Source: Epiperipatus broadwayi (taxonomy: Eukaryota > Onychophora > Udeonychophora > Euonychophora > Peripatidae). From it: a stretch of 64,000 bases of DNA. Position numbers and translations under genes: made by a program. The notes beneath the pieces are model-generated. The model made no database searches. It saw only the letters and a program-made list of their open reading frames with translations, and had not been told where the DNA came from. Shown here one piece after another: positions 35,159-48,026 of this stretch. The stretch lies in the NCBI GenBank assembly GCA_028023455.1, contig JAQFVV010006644.1, forward strand, positions 165,001 to 229,000, in the 5' to 3' direction. Numbering within the stretch: position 1 is the first letter of the stretch; every line of letters begins with the position of its first letter.

Positions 35159-37850
35159 TTTAATATTCATTTTATGCATCGTTGTTATTGCAGCTGTTAT
35201 TACTATGCGATTTTTTTTTACGTGATAAACAACTTTTCATCAACAACCAACATACGCCCATTTTAGTTTGGAATTTAGTAGTAAAATACACTATGACTTT
35301 TTTTCTCATATCCAGATTTCTTTATATTGAGAAATTATTTGGATAAGTATCTGTGTTTATGAATGCCAAGAATTTAATATTTACAATTATAACAGACAAT
35401 AATATGACTCTTATATTCCATTAGGGCTAATGACCAAAAGGTAAAGAAAATGTGAATGATCACTGAGATATAGATCAGGTTTCTACTTAGTGATGGCCAT
35501 TTATTTGGCTACTTATGTCTCTTGAGATTATTTTCAATCAAAGGAAAAATTACATTAATTGAAAAGCAAAATACTTAATATGAAAAAAAAACATTGTAAG
35601 TTTTATGAAATTATAAAAAAATCAAGAGTTAATTAATTTGAAAAATTGACTAATACTTTATTATTAAGGCCCAAATATTGGAAGCATAATTGCAATGCAA
35701 TTTATTACAAATAAAATATGGAAGAATAACTGTGAAATTTAATGGTATATTAGATTAAGGTAACAAGATTAGTTATTCAATTTGCCAAAATAAAAAATTA
35801 CAGTAATTTATTTAGTTTATGCTTCAACAAGTTCTTATTATGATGGAAAAGAGGTTGTTTAGAAAGATATAAAAAAAAAAAGTAATCTGACCAAGAAGAT
35901 TTTTAATCCGACCAAAACAATAATTTAAAATTATCACAGAGATCTTCATGCTGAAATTTGAAACCAACTAAAGAAAATATGTATTAAATATATTTAATTA
36001 TAAAACAGAAATAAAAGAGATATAGGCTTGAAGAAATTGTTGAAAGATAACTTGTATTTTATGAAAGGACATGAAAGTATTAGAATGCATATGCATCAGA
36101 GTTGCTTTAGGTTGTGTTATATTTAACAGAATTAATGTAAGAAATGATATTAAATTAGCAATTAGTAAGATATATGTTAATGTGAAGCTAGAAAATCAAA
36201 ATTATTGATAAACTCAATACTAAACAATTAAAATATAACAAGACCATCTTAATTAACAAAGCAAAAGAAGGATTCTGATGGGGTGCATTGGATTCAAAAA
36301 TCTAGAAATATTTTGTTCACAGAACCAAGGCTTTTCACTTATAAAACCATAAGCTAGAAAGTAATTTGGGGATATTGGATGAGAAGGTACTAGAAAGAGA
36401 TAAAAAAAGCATAACCTAATATCTATTGATTACCATAGTTTGCTGTAGGTGGCACTATTGCATGGAGAAATTTGCTATTATTTTAAAATTAATATTATTA
36501 GTCATTATTCTAACTTTTTACAAATATTACAATAAATTTAAAATATCATTTGCAAACCATTTTAAATCATAATAGATTTCAAAGACAATACAGACTTGAA
36601 TGAAACAAGAAAATGCATGAAAAAAAACATAAAAAATATTTTAATATGATCAATTTATTAGTTGTGAATATCTGATAATCCATAAAATAATCTATAAAAC
36701 ATGTTATTGCCAAAATGACAGATTTAACAACAACAATAAAATAACATTGCAAGAAGTATTCTTTCAGCCATAAAAAGAAAAAAATTGTGCTATTTGTTAA
36801 AATATGAACATCATGAAATGTAAGAAAAATATCTATAAGGACCAATATAATTATGAAAAAACAAAAATAATAACACTTATACTATAGAAACATAGTTTAA
36901 ATTTCAGACTGTTCTAAAAGAAGAGATGATATATGAAATTAAAACCATGAAGAATGGAAATGCTTCAAAAATGATTAAGTTTTTATAGATATTATAAATG
37001 AAACCTTTGGAGAGATAGAAAAATTGTTGACAAAGCAAGTACATGTCTAAATTACTAAAAAAAAAAGACATATATTAAAAGATCAGAAATTATTACATAA
37101 TTTAAAAAAAAAAAGGATTATGACATTTATTAAATACAAAATGTTTTTAATATTTTGACTGCAAGTTATAAATATCTCATCCATTAATTAATGTTCAAAA
37201 AACTCAAGCTCTTTATCAGCCAGTTATGGAAGAATAATCCTTAAAAATTTTCAATTTGGATGGTTATCAATGTGAGATTGTAAGTAGAAAGATGGATTTA
37301 GATATTCAGATCCCCACAGATTCCAATGTGCTGCTGCTTTTAAAAGTTTAAAAGTGAGAATATTTCATTACAGTGAAATAACTACTGCAACCAAGTTGGC
37401 TGTACATAGAGCAGTTAGTTTACCTAATTTACTGTATGAATGTGAAACTTAGATATCCTACTGGCATAATATAAAGCATTAAAAAGTTTCATTTAAGAAT
37501 ACACCATAAGATTTTAGAAATATAATGACAAGTTTGTAAAATCCACTAATGTAAAATCATACCATTAGATTGGACATGTAAAACAAATGAATAATGGAAG
37601 ATTTTTCAAAAGAATATTTATGGTAAACATGAGCAAAGGTTTTATAAGAGAGAAAAACACCATCTATATTATAAAGAATATACCAAAGACATTAAAAAAA
37701 AGTTCAATATCAATTATTTTTGTTGGAAATATGTGGCAGAGAATAGAAAACATTAGAAAGCTACTATTGGACATGATGTTGAATAATTTAAAAAAGAAAA
37801 GTATTATGCTACATAAACTAAAAGACAATATCATAACATTTTAAATAAAC
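35138..37850 (+). mobile_element. Badly decayed RTE family B copy
   Basis: Starts in the leader (GCAGCTGTTATTACTATG near 35188 matches the leader of the copy at 24535). Translation in mixed frames then shows a diverged endonuclease (SSYYDGKEVV near 35830, DLHAEI near 35945), RT linker and start (KTMKNGNASKMIK near 36945 against KCMKKGKAPGNDG) and the C-terminal block (IGHVKQMNNGRFFKRIF near 37570). There are dozens of stops and indels, so it is an old insertion. The 3' end near 37850 is approximate. Confidence 0.65.
36320..36478. mobile_element. Partial decayed copy of the 62.5-kb MITE
   Basis: GATATTGGATGAGAAGG, a TTGATTACCATAGTTTGC block and AGGTGGCACTATTGCATGG follow in the same order and spacing as GATATTGGATGAGTAGG, TTGATTACTCCAGCTTGC and GAGTGGCAATATGTAT in the right arm of the element at 62454-62814. 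The left arm is lost or unrecognisable. It sits inside the decayed RTE copy. Confidence 0.55.
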
Positions 37851-37919
37851 TGAAGAATGGATCAACATGTTTTGTATGGGTATGTATTTCAGGTTCATTG
37901 ATTAGTTTGAATAGTCATT

Positions 37920-38018
37920 GAATACTCATTTCTAGAGTAATTTTTTTCTTTCTCTCACTCTTTTTCTTTTCTTCTTTTTTGGAGTTGAAATGGCCATACT
38001 CATTTTTGAGTCACTGGG
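37920..38018. repeat. Repeat block next to trinucleotide microsatellite
   Basis: GGAGTTGAAATGGCCATACT and CATTTTTGAG just before the (ATT)n array match GGAATTGAAATTGCCACACT and CATTTGTG at 59518-59545, which follows a (CAT)n array. It is therefore a dispersed repeat associated with trinucleotide arrays, of unknown class. Confidence 0.5.
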
Positions 38019-38271
<253 letters not shown>

Positions 38272-38474
38272 CAACAATAATATATATGAACACTTTGGAT
38301 TACATAGCATTACATAAGATTGACTGTAAGTGTTACAGTGCAATTATGATGTACAGATTTTATATGAATTAATTTCAAGGGTTACAATAATTAGGTTTCA
38401 AAGTATATTTTTTTACAAATGCTGCTGCTAGTTGTAATTCAGAGATGGATATCAAGTTTAATCATGAAAGTCTA

Positions 38475-38758
<284 letters not shown>

Positions 38759-38982
38759 GAGTCTCGCAGCAAATGATGATTTTAACGAATCGTTGTTTAC
38801 AGAGATCTTAGGAGTTTAACCAAAGAAAACACTAAAACCAACACATCTTTGACTTGCAGTTATATATATATGAACAGTAAGTATTGGACAATCCAAATTA
38901 ATTTGTATTTTAACTAAATAGATATTTTTATGAATTGTTTTGTTAAAAATAATATTCGTTGCTCAACGTAAAAAGCATTACA
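38759..38982 (+). other. 5' UTR of the LINE
   Basis: Begins GAGTCTCGCAGC right after the last TAA unit. It should hold an internal promoter, but no known promoter element was recognised. Confidence 0.6.
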
Positions 38983-40710
38983 ATGGCGACGCCCCGGTCA
39001 TGTGCCCAGCAGAACGGCGCCAATATGCTATCCAAGCCTATGCAAATTACAGGTGAAGCAAAAACATATGCCAACGTAGCTAAAAATAATTTACAGGAAA
39101 ATAATTTCTCTTCGGAAAAAAATAATTTACAACAAAAAGAACACAATCAAGTTCCAATTTTAGAAAAAAATAAAGTTTTCCATCGCTTCCGAAAAATAAA
39201 TACTAATGATATTTTGCAGCTAGATATACAAACGCAAGAAAATCAATGCCCCCCTACCGCCCAGAGGAATAATGAGGATTTGAAAATAATATGTGAACAG
39301 TTTAATAATACGATCCCACGTGGCCTTCATACGTCTTTCAAAAGATTTTTTTCTCCTCGTTCAATAATATTATCAGCTACAGATGCAAATTTATCGCTAT
39401 ATAAATTTCCTAGAAATTTACTTTATGAAGCAATAACACTACACGGACTTTGGGATAGCATACTAAGGATTGCTGACCATCCTAACTCAAGGTATTTAAT
39501 CCTCGAATTTTACCAAGAAAGCCAAAAAACCCGGTTTCAAACCACCATTAAAACTTTAGGCAACTATGCACTCATTGCAGTAGATCCAGATCAACATAAC
39601 CAGATTACTGGCATAATCAAGAATGCATACCTTGGATATGACATCAAAATCTTTCAGAAAATGATGCAGCCATTTGGAAAAGTCACAGCATTCAACCCAA
39701 TTTATCTGAAAGATACGCCAGTGCTTGTATACAGCAATAGCTTTGACTTCAAGCTGAGATTGCATCCAGAAATAGATCCAAACAATATTCCTACACAATT
39801 TGCAGATCAGGAAGCCATGCTGAGCCTCTTCATAAGAGGGCTTAAACCCATATGCTACACATGCGGGAAGCGAGGCCACTTGGCAACGCAATGTGACACC
39901 AAAAAGAATCCACAATCGCAAAAAACAAATGGAGTGGCCATCCAAACACATACTGAAGACAGCAACCATATATATAATGATAGCATAAATCCAAATATGT
40001 ACAACAATATGCAAACAACTTCTCCACCTGAAGAAACACTCTCACTCCCTCTCATTAATCAAAATTCCAATGAGGAAAATAAAAACACAGATGAACTAAA
40101 CAGCGACCATCTGAAAAAACAATGTGATAACAGAAAGAGTCTACAATCACAGCAAACAAATAATCAGCTCAACCACACACAAACAGAAGATATCAGCCAC
40201 ACTAACATAGTCAAGATAAATTCAGATATGAATAACCAGATGCAAACAACTTCTTCATCTAAAGAAGATCAAACTACAAAAAACCAAGACAACAGTATAA
40301 ATGAACCAAACAGAATGCAGCACTTAAATCCAAATGTCACACAAGCAATTCAAAATAACACAAGCAACTGTCAAAACATACAATGCACGAATGATTCAAA
40401 TATTAACCCAACTGAAATATCACAAAGCAATTACAATGAAACACAAAGTACCAATAGAACAAACATCACACACACAATAAAAAATAACACATCAACATAT
40501 ATCATGGAAGCAATCATGCCATGCCTTCCACAAATTGAAGTAAATACAATAGAAAAAAAAGGGCCAGGTCGCCCAAAAAGAAGCAAAAACAATAAAAAAC
40601 CAAAAACAGAAGAGGACAACAACTCACAAACAGAAGAGTACAACACCGCATCATCATTAACCAGAATTCAAACGGATGACTGGTCACCAATGGACATCAC
40701 TTCTATCTAA
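38983..40710 (+). CDS. LINE ORF1 protein with zinc knuckle and AT-hook-like motif
   Basis: Nucleic-acid chaperone and packaging protein of the LINE. The frame is open from 38959. I prefer the ATG at 38983 because it has a strong Kozak-like context (ACAATGG), which gives 575 aa; the upstream ATG would give 583. Numbering from 38959: KTYANVAKNN at about 36-45; a globular region 110-290; a single CCHC zinc knuckle CYTCGKRGHLATQC at 299-312 (C-X2-C-X4-H-X4-C); then an N/Q/T-rich tail with an internal duplication (312-361 against 389-437; CDTKKNPQSQ / CDNRKSLQSQ and MQTTS in both). Near the C-terminus, at about 535-545, GPGRPKRSK is an AT-hook-like GRP core in a lysine-rich stretch. AT-hooks bind the minor groove of AT-rich DNA; its use here for target choice is inference. 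It is intact, with no stop. Confidence 0.9.
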   Translation: MATPRSCAQQNGANMLSKPMQITGEAKTYANVAKNNLQENNFSSEKNNLQQKEHNQVPILEKNKVFHRFRKINTNDILQLDIQTQENQCPPTAQRNNEDLKIICEQFNNTIPRGLHTSFKRFFSPRSIILSATDANLSLYKFPRNLLYEAITLHGLWDSILRIADHPNSRYLILEFYQESQKTRFQTTIKTLGNYALIAVDPDQHNQITGIIKNAYLGYDIKIFQKMMQPFGKVTAFNPIYLKDTPVLVYSNSFDFKLRLHPEIDPNNIPTQFADQEAMLSLFIRGLKPICYTCGKRGHLATQCDTKKNPQSQKTNGVAIQTHTEDSNHIYNDSINPNMYNNMQTTSPPEETLSLPLINQNSNEENKNTDELNSDHLKKQCDNRKSLQSQQTNNQLNHTQTEDISHTNIVKINSDMNNQMQTTSSSKEDQTTKNQDNSINEPNRMQHLNPNVTQAIQNNTSNCQNIQCTNDSNINPTEISQSNYNETQSTNRTNITHTIKNNTSTYIMEAIMPCLPQIEVNTIEKKGPGRPKRSKNNKKPKTEEDNNSQTEEYNTASSLTRIQTDDWSPMDITSI

Positions 40711-40772
40711 CCAACCAATTAAAACTCCAACAATGTACAGCTCATACAATGAAAACCAGTCACTAACATATT

Positions 40773-42473
40773 TTGAAATGTGAACAATCCCAAAATACAA
40801 CCATAATGAAAGTCAAAATAACAGCTTTTAATGTGCGGGGTTTGAACTCGGCAAACAAACTGCATCAACTTAGAGAATGGACCAAAATCACACAGACACA
40901 TATATTGGGACTTCTGGAAACAAAAATATATAGTGGATCACAGATTGACCCAACAGTGCATCTTCGCACTGAAGGCTTCTTTGCATGCTCCAGGGACATG
41001 TCATCACCTGCGGGTGGAACTGGCCTACTAATAACCCCAGCTTGCCCATTCACATCATTCAGAATCATATATATCGATGCAAACTTGTTGATAGCTACAT
41101 TTCATCACCATGCAAACACTCTCAATATAGTTTTCACCTACATCCCACCTGGAAATGTCATCATATCAAACATAATACTCACCATCAATTCACTGCTAGC
41201 ATCAACTCCTTACCCAACTATCATCATGGGAGATTTTAACATGAAGTACACAGATTTCATCTCAAAATGGCTGCATCAAATTGCAATACCACTCATGAGT
41301 GCTGAAGGTTTTTTACCACCAAACACAGTAACATTCCATAATAACCGACACACATCTTTAATTGACCTTTGCTTCTATTCACCAATGCTGCATCATTACT
41401 TCAGCCTCAAGCTCAATCCATCCCCATTCTCAGATCACTCTGCTCAAACTGCAACACTTGATCTAACTGAAATTCAGCCAACTACACTACCACTTGGGAA
41501 AACAATGAGAATTCTAATACCAGCATCCACTCCAGAATCCCTTTTTTCTGAAACATATATTATGCTCCATAAACTTGCAGGACTACAACTAAGTGCTGTG
41601 CAGAGATATCAGGCATACATAAATATACTTTCATTCAATATTGACCATGTCACCAAAAAAAAACCTCCACCCTCCAGGCTATTAGCTCTGGCAGATGAAC
41701 TTCACAAGAGGATAACAATGTCTAAACCTACTCAAAATACATATCAGCATATATATAAGCTCACCCAGGCATATAACAGCACATGTGCAGCACTTAAAGA
41801 CTATTTAGCGATAAAAAAAAGCAAAATCTGCCTCAGTCAACAACATACATGGACTAGAGGCTATATCAGATGGGCCATGGGTTTTCCCTCCACCATTAGA
41901 GTACCTATGGCACTTCAAATTGGAACAACTATACATGCAGCACATAACATGATTGAACCTATTTATAAGCATTTCAAACAGAATCTTCAGACACATCAAC
42001 TCTTCAACCCACCCCCCAATTATTTTGGATCACCTGAAACAAATACACCATTTACCATTAATGAATTTGCTTTGAAGCTTGCCACTCTGCCCAATGCCTG
42101 TCATCCAGGCACTCATGGCATACCAAAATTTGTGTACGAACACCTTAGCCATACAACTAATCAAGTATTATGTAATCTTGCAAACTATCTCTCACAAAAA
42201 ATATACAACATTGAAAATCATTATCCAATTGCAATAGTACCATTTAATAAGAAACCAGCTCCAATAACCACCCTTAATAATATTAGGCCTATCTCCATGT
42301 GCCCAATAGCCATCAAGATCATTGAGAAAGTCATTAAAGACAGGATTGAATCATATCTGCTCCCATTGATTTCACCATATCAGTTTGCAAGAAAGCAATC
42401 ATCTACAGGACAGGCAGCACTTCTTTTCAAAGCTGTATTGGGATCGGTGCGAGGCAGTTCAAATAGACATTGA
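40773..42473 (+). pseudogene. LINE ORF2, endonuclease and first RT part (before frameshift)
   Basis: 566-aa frame; the likely start is this ATG or the one at 40806. Residues 12-230 are an AP-type endonuclease with all catalytic motifs: Asn20 in AFNVRGLNS, Glu49 in LLETK, Tyr123 in TYIPPG, Asp154/Asn156 in MGDFNMK, Asp198 in LIDL and SDH at 220-222. It would nick the target. Residues about 440-555 hold the start of RT (GTHGIPKFVYEHL, NNIRPISMCPIAIK, YQFARKQSSTGQAA). The frame then runs into an out-of-frame tail and a stop at 42473; the true coding frame continues in the next entry after a single-base shift near 42440. The start lies 62 bases after the ORF1 stop, as is usual for two-ORF LINEs. 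Confidence 0.88.
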
Positions 42474-44019
42474 ATCAGCTTTTGATTCTGTGGCAATCGA
42501 GATATTAATTAAAATGTTGGCTGCCACTGCAATACCTCGCACTATTTTATATGTTATAACCAACTTGTTGTTAAATCGGGATATACATATTACACTCAGT
42601 GGCAAAAATTCTGAATCTTTTACTCCAACACAATCAATCTCACAAGGATCCCCCCTGAGTGCTTTACTTTTCACCTTTTACATCAACCCTCTATTAATAA
42701 AAATCCAGCAAACATTCATTGGCATCCAAATACCAAACACATCTCAGCAGGTAACATGTATCGCTTATATGGATGATATAACTGTCTTCCTCCCATCTAA
42801 AAAACACCTACCAGCCTTGCATACAATACTACAAGAATTTGCAGCTACACACAAACTCAGGGTCAATCTAAATAAGACGGCAGTTTGGTCTCTTTATAAT
42901 GCAAAGCAGTACACGGGCATGTATGGGGGAAAGCCATCTGCTTTCTTGGGATTTCCCTTTTATATGAGTGCAAGTGCAATGAGGGTCAAGATCCAGAACA
43001 AACTCAAAGAAGAAACAGAGCGAATTACTACTTCTCTCTCAAAGGCATATCTTTCAATATACTCCAAGATCCAGCTATTTAACCAGCTAGCCATAACAAA
43101 AATCACATATTACTCACCCATTATCACATTTTCTAAAGGTTTTATTAACAAAATCTCTTCTCTCTGTAATAAGCTCTTGTGGCAGAGAAAGACTGTGTCA
43201 ATATCTGCAAAACAACTTACCAGACCACCTATTCACAATGGACTAGGACTTCATAGTATTTATATTTTCCATCTACAGAAGGCCACAAACTTAATAACAT
43301 CCACAGTCAAACACTTTCCAATGCTTGAATGCCTACTTCAAATAACACCAACAGATAGACCACCCCCTGCTTATGACCAACTAGCATCAATGATCAATCA
43401 TATAAAAACCACAGCTCCACAGATATCTCTTCAGACAATATACAAGCATTCATACCCGCAAATTTATTCATTAATCCATCCAAATCCAACCCATGACACC
43501 AATCTGACAATGCTGAAAATCAATAATCTACAATTACTCCATAAGTTTAAAAAATGGTCACTGGAGCCAAAGTATTTTGATTTTTTGCTAAGACTAAACC
43601 TACAAGCACTGCCCACGACATATTTTCTGAGATATCGGAGACTATACACTAACATTGATCCTTTTTGTCCCCTGTGTCACAGGGCTGAAGAAACACAGGA
43701 ACATCTATTCTATCTTTGTCCGGCACTAGACAGAATTCGAGTTATTATGATAGGAGCATATAGACAATCTAACACAACCCTTCAAACAATCATTAATTCA
43801 TATTGCAAAGGCTCTATTCCATCAGTCCGTGCAGCCACTTTTATGCTTTATGCATACTGGTGCACTAGATGCACATTCACTCTAGGTAACAACACAAGGC
43901 GACATCCATCAACTTTCAATATCAAACTGGCAAAACTACGAGCCAGAGACAATAAAATTGCACATCCAGACATCTATGCAGCAACCTGGTCACTGATAAC
44001 ACAACAATCAAACCTCTAA
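42385..44019 (+). pseudogene. LINE ORF2, RT core and C-terminus (after frameshift)
   Basis: 544-aa frame; its first ~20 codons are an out-of-frame overlap with the preceding frame. From about 42450 it holds RT motif A (VQIDIESAFDSV), motif B (SQGSPLSALLF near 42637), motif C (AYMDDITVF, 42763-42789, with the YMDD catalytic pair), then VNLNKTAVWS and AFLGFPF. The C-terminal part has FCPLCHRAEETQEHLFYLC (C-X2-C-X8-H-X4-C, from 43666), a zinc-binding motif known from LINE ORF2 C-termini. No RNase H domain follows. The RT looks catalytically complete apart from the upstream frameshift. Confidence 0.88.
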
Positions 44020-44480
44020 GATGGCTCCCAATAACCAAAATCTATGCCCTCAACCAATACATATATAAAAAAAAAATGTGGCAATTATCTACAAATAAAA
44101 AAACAGAATGTTGTCTTTGATTGCATAATATAAAGGACAGTAACAACAAAATCAGCCCTCAAATACTGGAAAGCAAACTAAACCCAGCATGGCAATATAC
44201 ATCAAAGTTGAAGTTTTGCAAATTGAACAATGATAACCCAAGACTTTGGAGAACTATGATTACAGCAAGCAGCACTCATAAATGTAACATATACATATGT
44301 ATTTTCACCCCCCCTAACAATGTTTAAATATCTTTCCCTCCTATGTTAAGTTCCTTTTTTGTACATCACAGATACCAACTTAAACTTGGTTTACTCACTA
44401 GCAATGTAAATATATGTATACGAAGTGTCTTATAGCAAATGTAACTCTATGGTTATCAATAAAGTTCTTTTCTTTGAAAC
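44020..44480 (+). other. 3' UTR of the LINE
   Basis: A-rich, without a frame, ending ATCAATAAAGTTC ... GAAACA just before the TAA tail. Confidence 0.7.
44458..44463 (+). promoter_or_regulatory. AATAAA polyadenylation signal
   Basis: Canonical hexamer 18 bases before the (TAA)n tail of the LINE. Confidence 0.6.
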
Positions 44481-44780
<300 letters not shown>

Positions 44781-44839
44781 TATTGAAATATTATTATTAT
44801 TTTATTATTCAGAGCATTAAACTCAAACCATTTAAGATA

Positions 44840-45165
44840 ACCAGTTCAATTATAAATGGTTTATGATAGTGGATATCACATTCAAGTAATATGAAAAGCT
44901 ACAAAAAAATCAATAATGTTGAAAGAAATTTCAATTTGAATTGTATTTATAAATTACAGAAAGGCATATGATTATATAAGTATTGTAAAATTTATAAAGA
45001 TTTTGAACATTAAAATAATTTAGAAGTGGAAGTAATAAATTGAAAAAACAAACTATAAATTCAAAAACAAATTATTAATACATAAGAAAACATAATAAAA
45101 TAAATTAATCATAGAAATAAACTTGGATTAAATGTTTCGATAAAAATAATTAATATGAAAAGAAA
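44840..45165 (+). mobile_element. RTE family B fragment with internal deletion
   Basis: ATCACATTCAAGTAATATG matches the DHIQVL part of RT, AATTACAGAAAGGCATATG the DYEKAFD motif, and GAAATAAACTTGGATTA the later RIKLGW block. About 375 bp expected between DHQG and the YLGQIINTDG region is missing. It ends where the next RTE copy has inserted. Confidence 0.6.
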
Positions 45166-45465
45166 TACCATATATCATCATCATCAACCATTATCATTCC
45201 ACTTCAGGATGAAGGTCTCTCCAAGTTTAATCGATCTTCTACGATATTTAGCTTCTCTTTTCCACATCATCCCTGCACGCTTTCTTATTTCATCCATCCA
45301 TCTCACATGGTCTCTTTCTGGGTCTTTTACAATCTCTTGGAATTCAGTTTAAAATTTCAATTGTCCATCTATTATCATCTCTTCTAGCAATATGTCCAGC
45401 CCAACTCCACTTCAATCTTTTAATTTTTTCAATGAGATCAGTAACACCTGTTTGTTCTCTTCTTG

Positions 45466-46962
45466 TTACTCCCAACATACATCTCTCCATACTTCTTTGA
45501 GTGGTCTGAAAACACATTTGTTAAAAACCATCCTTTTCAAACACATAGGCATATTTCCTTTTAGTATCAAGTTATTTCTACCAAAATCACTCCAACCAAG
45601 TTTAATTCTATGATTAATTTCCTCCATTATATTTCCATCTGTACTAATAATTTGATCAAGGTATTTGCAACTGTTAACTTCTTCTAATTCATCATAATTA
45701 ATCTTTATTTTCATATTTTGAAAAAATCTATTAATCATTACTTTAGTATTTTTAACATTTATCTTTAGTCCTACTTTCCTACTTTCATCTGATAACTCAT
45801 GCAATATTCCCTGCAGCTCTGAAGCATTATTTGCAAAAACAACTACATCATCTGTGAAATATAAATGACTTAAATAATCTCCATTTATTTTTACTCCTTT
45901 AGTTTCCCATTTTAATCCATAAAATACTTTTTGCATCACTGCTGTAAAAAGTTTTGGAGATATGGAGTCACCTTGTCTTACACCTTTCTCAATGTTGACT
46001 TTCCCAGTATCATTATGTAATCTAATTGTTGCTGTTGCATTTTTATAAATATTCTTTAAAATATGACAATATCCTGGATCTACACCTTGATGATACAATG
46101 CTTTAATCACTGAAGAAATGTTTATAGAATCAAATGCCTTTTCATAATCTACAAATCCAAAACACAATGACAACTCGTATTCAATTGGGCCTTTCTATAA
46201 TTTCTCTCAATACCTGGATATGATCTACTGTACTAAAACTACTTTTAAATCCAGCTTGTTCTCTTGGTTGGTGGAAATCTAATATTCTCTGTAGACAAGT
46301 TTTAATTATCTTGGTAAAAATTTTATATAAAACTGATAAAGGCTGATAGGTCTGTAATTTCTAATATCTTCTTTATCACCTTTTTAAAATATTAATATTA
46401 TTACTGCATTTTTCCAATCATCCAGTACATCTTTATCATTTAGACATTTGGTATATAACTTTACTAAAAGTTTTTCTATTTCTTCACCTACTTCTTTTAA
46501 TACATCAAATATAATTCCATCATTACCTGGAGCCTTTCCTTTCTTCATACATTTAGTTGCATGTCTCACTTATTCATTTAAAATTCTGGGCAATTCAGAA
46601 GATGTAATAGATATAGGAGGTACTTGTTCTTTATTACTATATAATTCTTGATAAAAGTCTTCTACCAATTTCATGATGTCATCTCTCTTTTTAGTAATAA
46701 TTCCATCTTTTTTTCTTATTGCAGATATAAATTTCCTATCAATACCAAAATGTTGTTTAACATTCTTGAGACTTTTATTTTCTTCTATAGCTTTTTTTGC
46801 TAGTTCACAGTTATACTTTCTTATATCATTTTCAACTCTTTTCTGCACCATTTTACAAAATTCAAGATATTCAATCATTTTTAATGCATCATTTTTGTAT
46901 ATCTTCATATTCCTTCTTTTCTTCATAAATTCTCTAGTCTCAGTAGAAATTTTATTGGTCAA
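45466..46962 (-). pseudogene. Reverse transcriptase and linker of RTE copy 3, broken
   Basis: 45466-46173 is the longest open piece (235 aa): CFGFVDYEKAFDSI, GVRQGDSISPKLFTAVM (motif B), HLYFTDDVVVFANN (motif C with both Asp), VGLKINVKNTKVMIN, and CKYLDQIISTDGN. 46384-46569 has KCMKKGKAPGNDGI and LDDWKNAVIILIF; 46570-46962 is the basic linker. Frames are separated by shifts; the AGFKSSFSTVDHIQ region (about 46200-46260) is out of frame. Confidence 0.82.
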
Positions 46963-47205
46963 TTGCTGCTATTTTCTACCAGCTATCTTTGTTGCAGTTT
47001 TTAAAAGTGTATCAGTTATTTCCATATTAATTTCATTCAAATCTGAATCATGTTCAAAATCTAATACTTGAAACCTATTTGTAAGTTATAATTTAAATTC
47101 ATTAGAATGTTTCTGAAGATTAGGACTATCAACTGTAAATATTGTTTTTCTTAATCATTTTTGTCTCTCTAGTTTTACATTAACACGTATCTTACACCTT
47201 ACTAA

Positions 47206-48026
47206 TCAATGATCACTTCCTGTGTTAAATTTATTAAGAACATTACAATTTTGAAATATGTATTTCCTGTTAGTCAAAATATAATCCAATTCTGCTGTAC
47301 CTTTATTTGGATGCTTCCATGTCCATTTCATTTTAACATTTTTCTCAAAAAAAGAATTCATAATATAAAGTTTTTCTTTTTCTGCAAACTCCACAAGTCT
47401 AGGAGTCTTTTATTTCTATTACCATAACCAAAATTACCTACAGCACTTTCATCTTTCATTTGTTTACCAATTCTAGCATTAAAGTCTCCCATAACAATTT
47501 AAAAATGTTGTTTACTCTGATCAAAAGCCTTTTGTACATCCATATAAAAATCTTTTACTACTTCATCACCATGAGAACTTGTTAGGGCATAAACCGGAAT
47601 TATCTGCATTTGGTATCTGCTATATCTTGCGACTCTGTCTGATACACCATCAATCTTCACAATATTGTTCTTCCACATTTTATTTATAATGAATCCTACT
47701 CCACTTGTATTTCCAATATTTGTGCCTTTGTAATAGAGAATATGTCAACTTTTTAAATCAATTGTCTTTTCACCTTTTCTTCTAGCTTCACAAAGTCCAA
47801 TAATGTCCCATTTAATATAAGACAGTTCTTCTTCTAATTCTTGCAATCTTCCTTCACTTGAAAGTGATCTGCAGTTGTAAGGACCTTTGATTTTTCTTGG
47901 AGGCCTTAAAGGAACTGAGCAGGGCAAATTCCTAATGTCCACTCCATTTTTTCTTGTGATTGCAGCTGTAATTACTATATGATTATTCATATAGTATATG
48001 GACAAGGATGGGCTGCTCACCAACAT
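47206..48026 (-). pseudogene. Endonuclease of RTE copy 3, broken and fused to inverted leader
   Basis: 47745-48026 reads YNCRSLSSEGRLQELEEEL and IIGLCEARRKGE (motif-II Glu), but its first ~45 residues are antisense leader sequence joined by the inversion near 47881, so the ORF start is artificial. 47206-47394 has KEKLYIMNSFFEKN, ELDYIL and GSDH and stops at once with TGA (47206-47208), as in the other copies. The DFN region at about 47470-47500 lies between frames. Confidence 0.8.

Larger units (their letters stand above)
38759..44480 (+). mobile_element. Two-ORF APE-type LINE inserted in (TAA)n
   Basis: 5.7-kb element: a 5' UTR of about 224 bp, ORF1 (38983-40710), ORF2 (40773-44019, one frameshift), a 460-bp 3' UTR with AATAAA at 44458-44463, and a (TAA)n tail. 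Base composition and codon use are clearly richer in GC than the flanks. The reading frames are intact but for one shift, so it is the youngest LINE in the window. ORF2 has AP-type endonuclease, RT and a C-terminal CCHC motif but no RNase H. The layout suits the L1/Tx1 group or the Jockey/CR1 group; I cannot choose from memory. Both sides are (TAA)n, so no target duplication can be read. Confidence 0.92.

Noticed and set aside
39556-40055. Minus-strand frames of 66-152 aa inside LINE ORF1
   Set aside because: Antisense shadows of ORF1; no independent motif.
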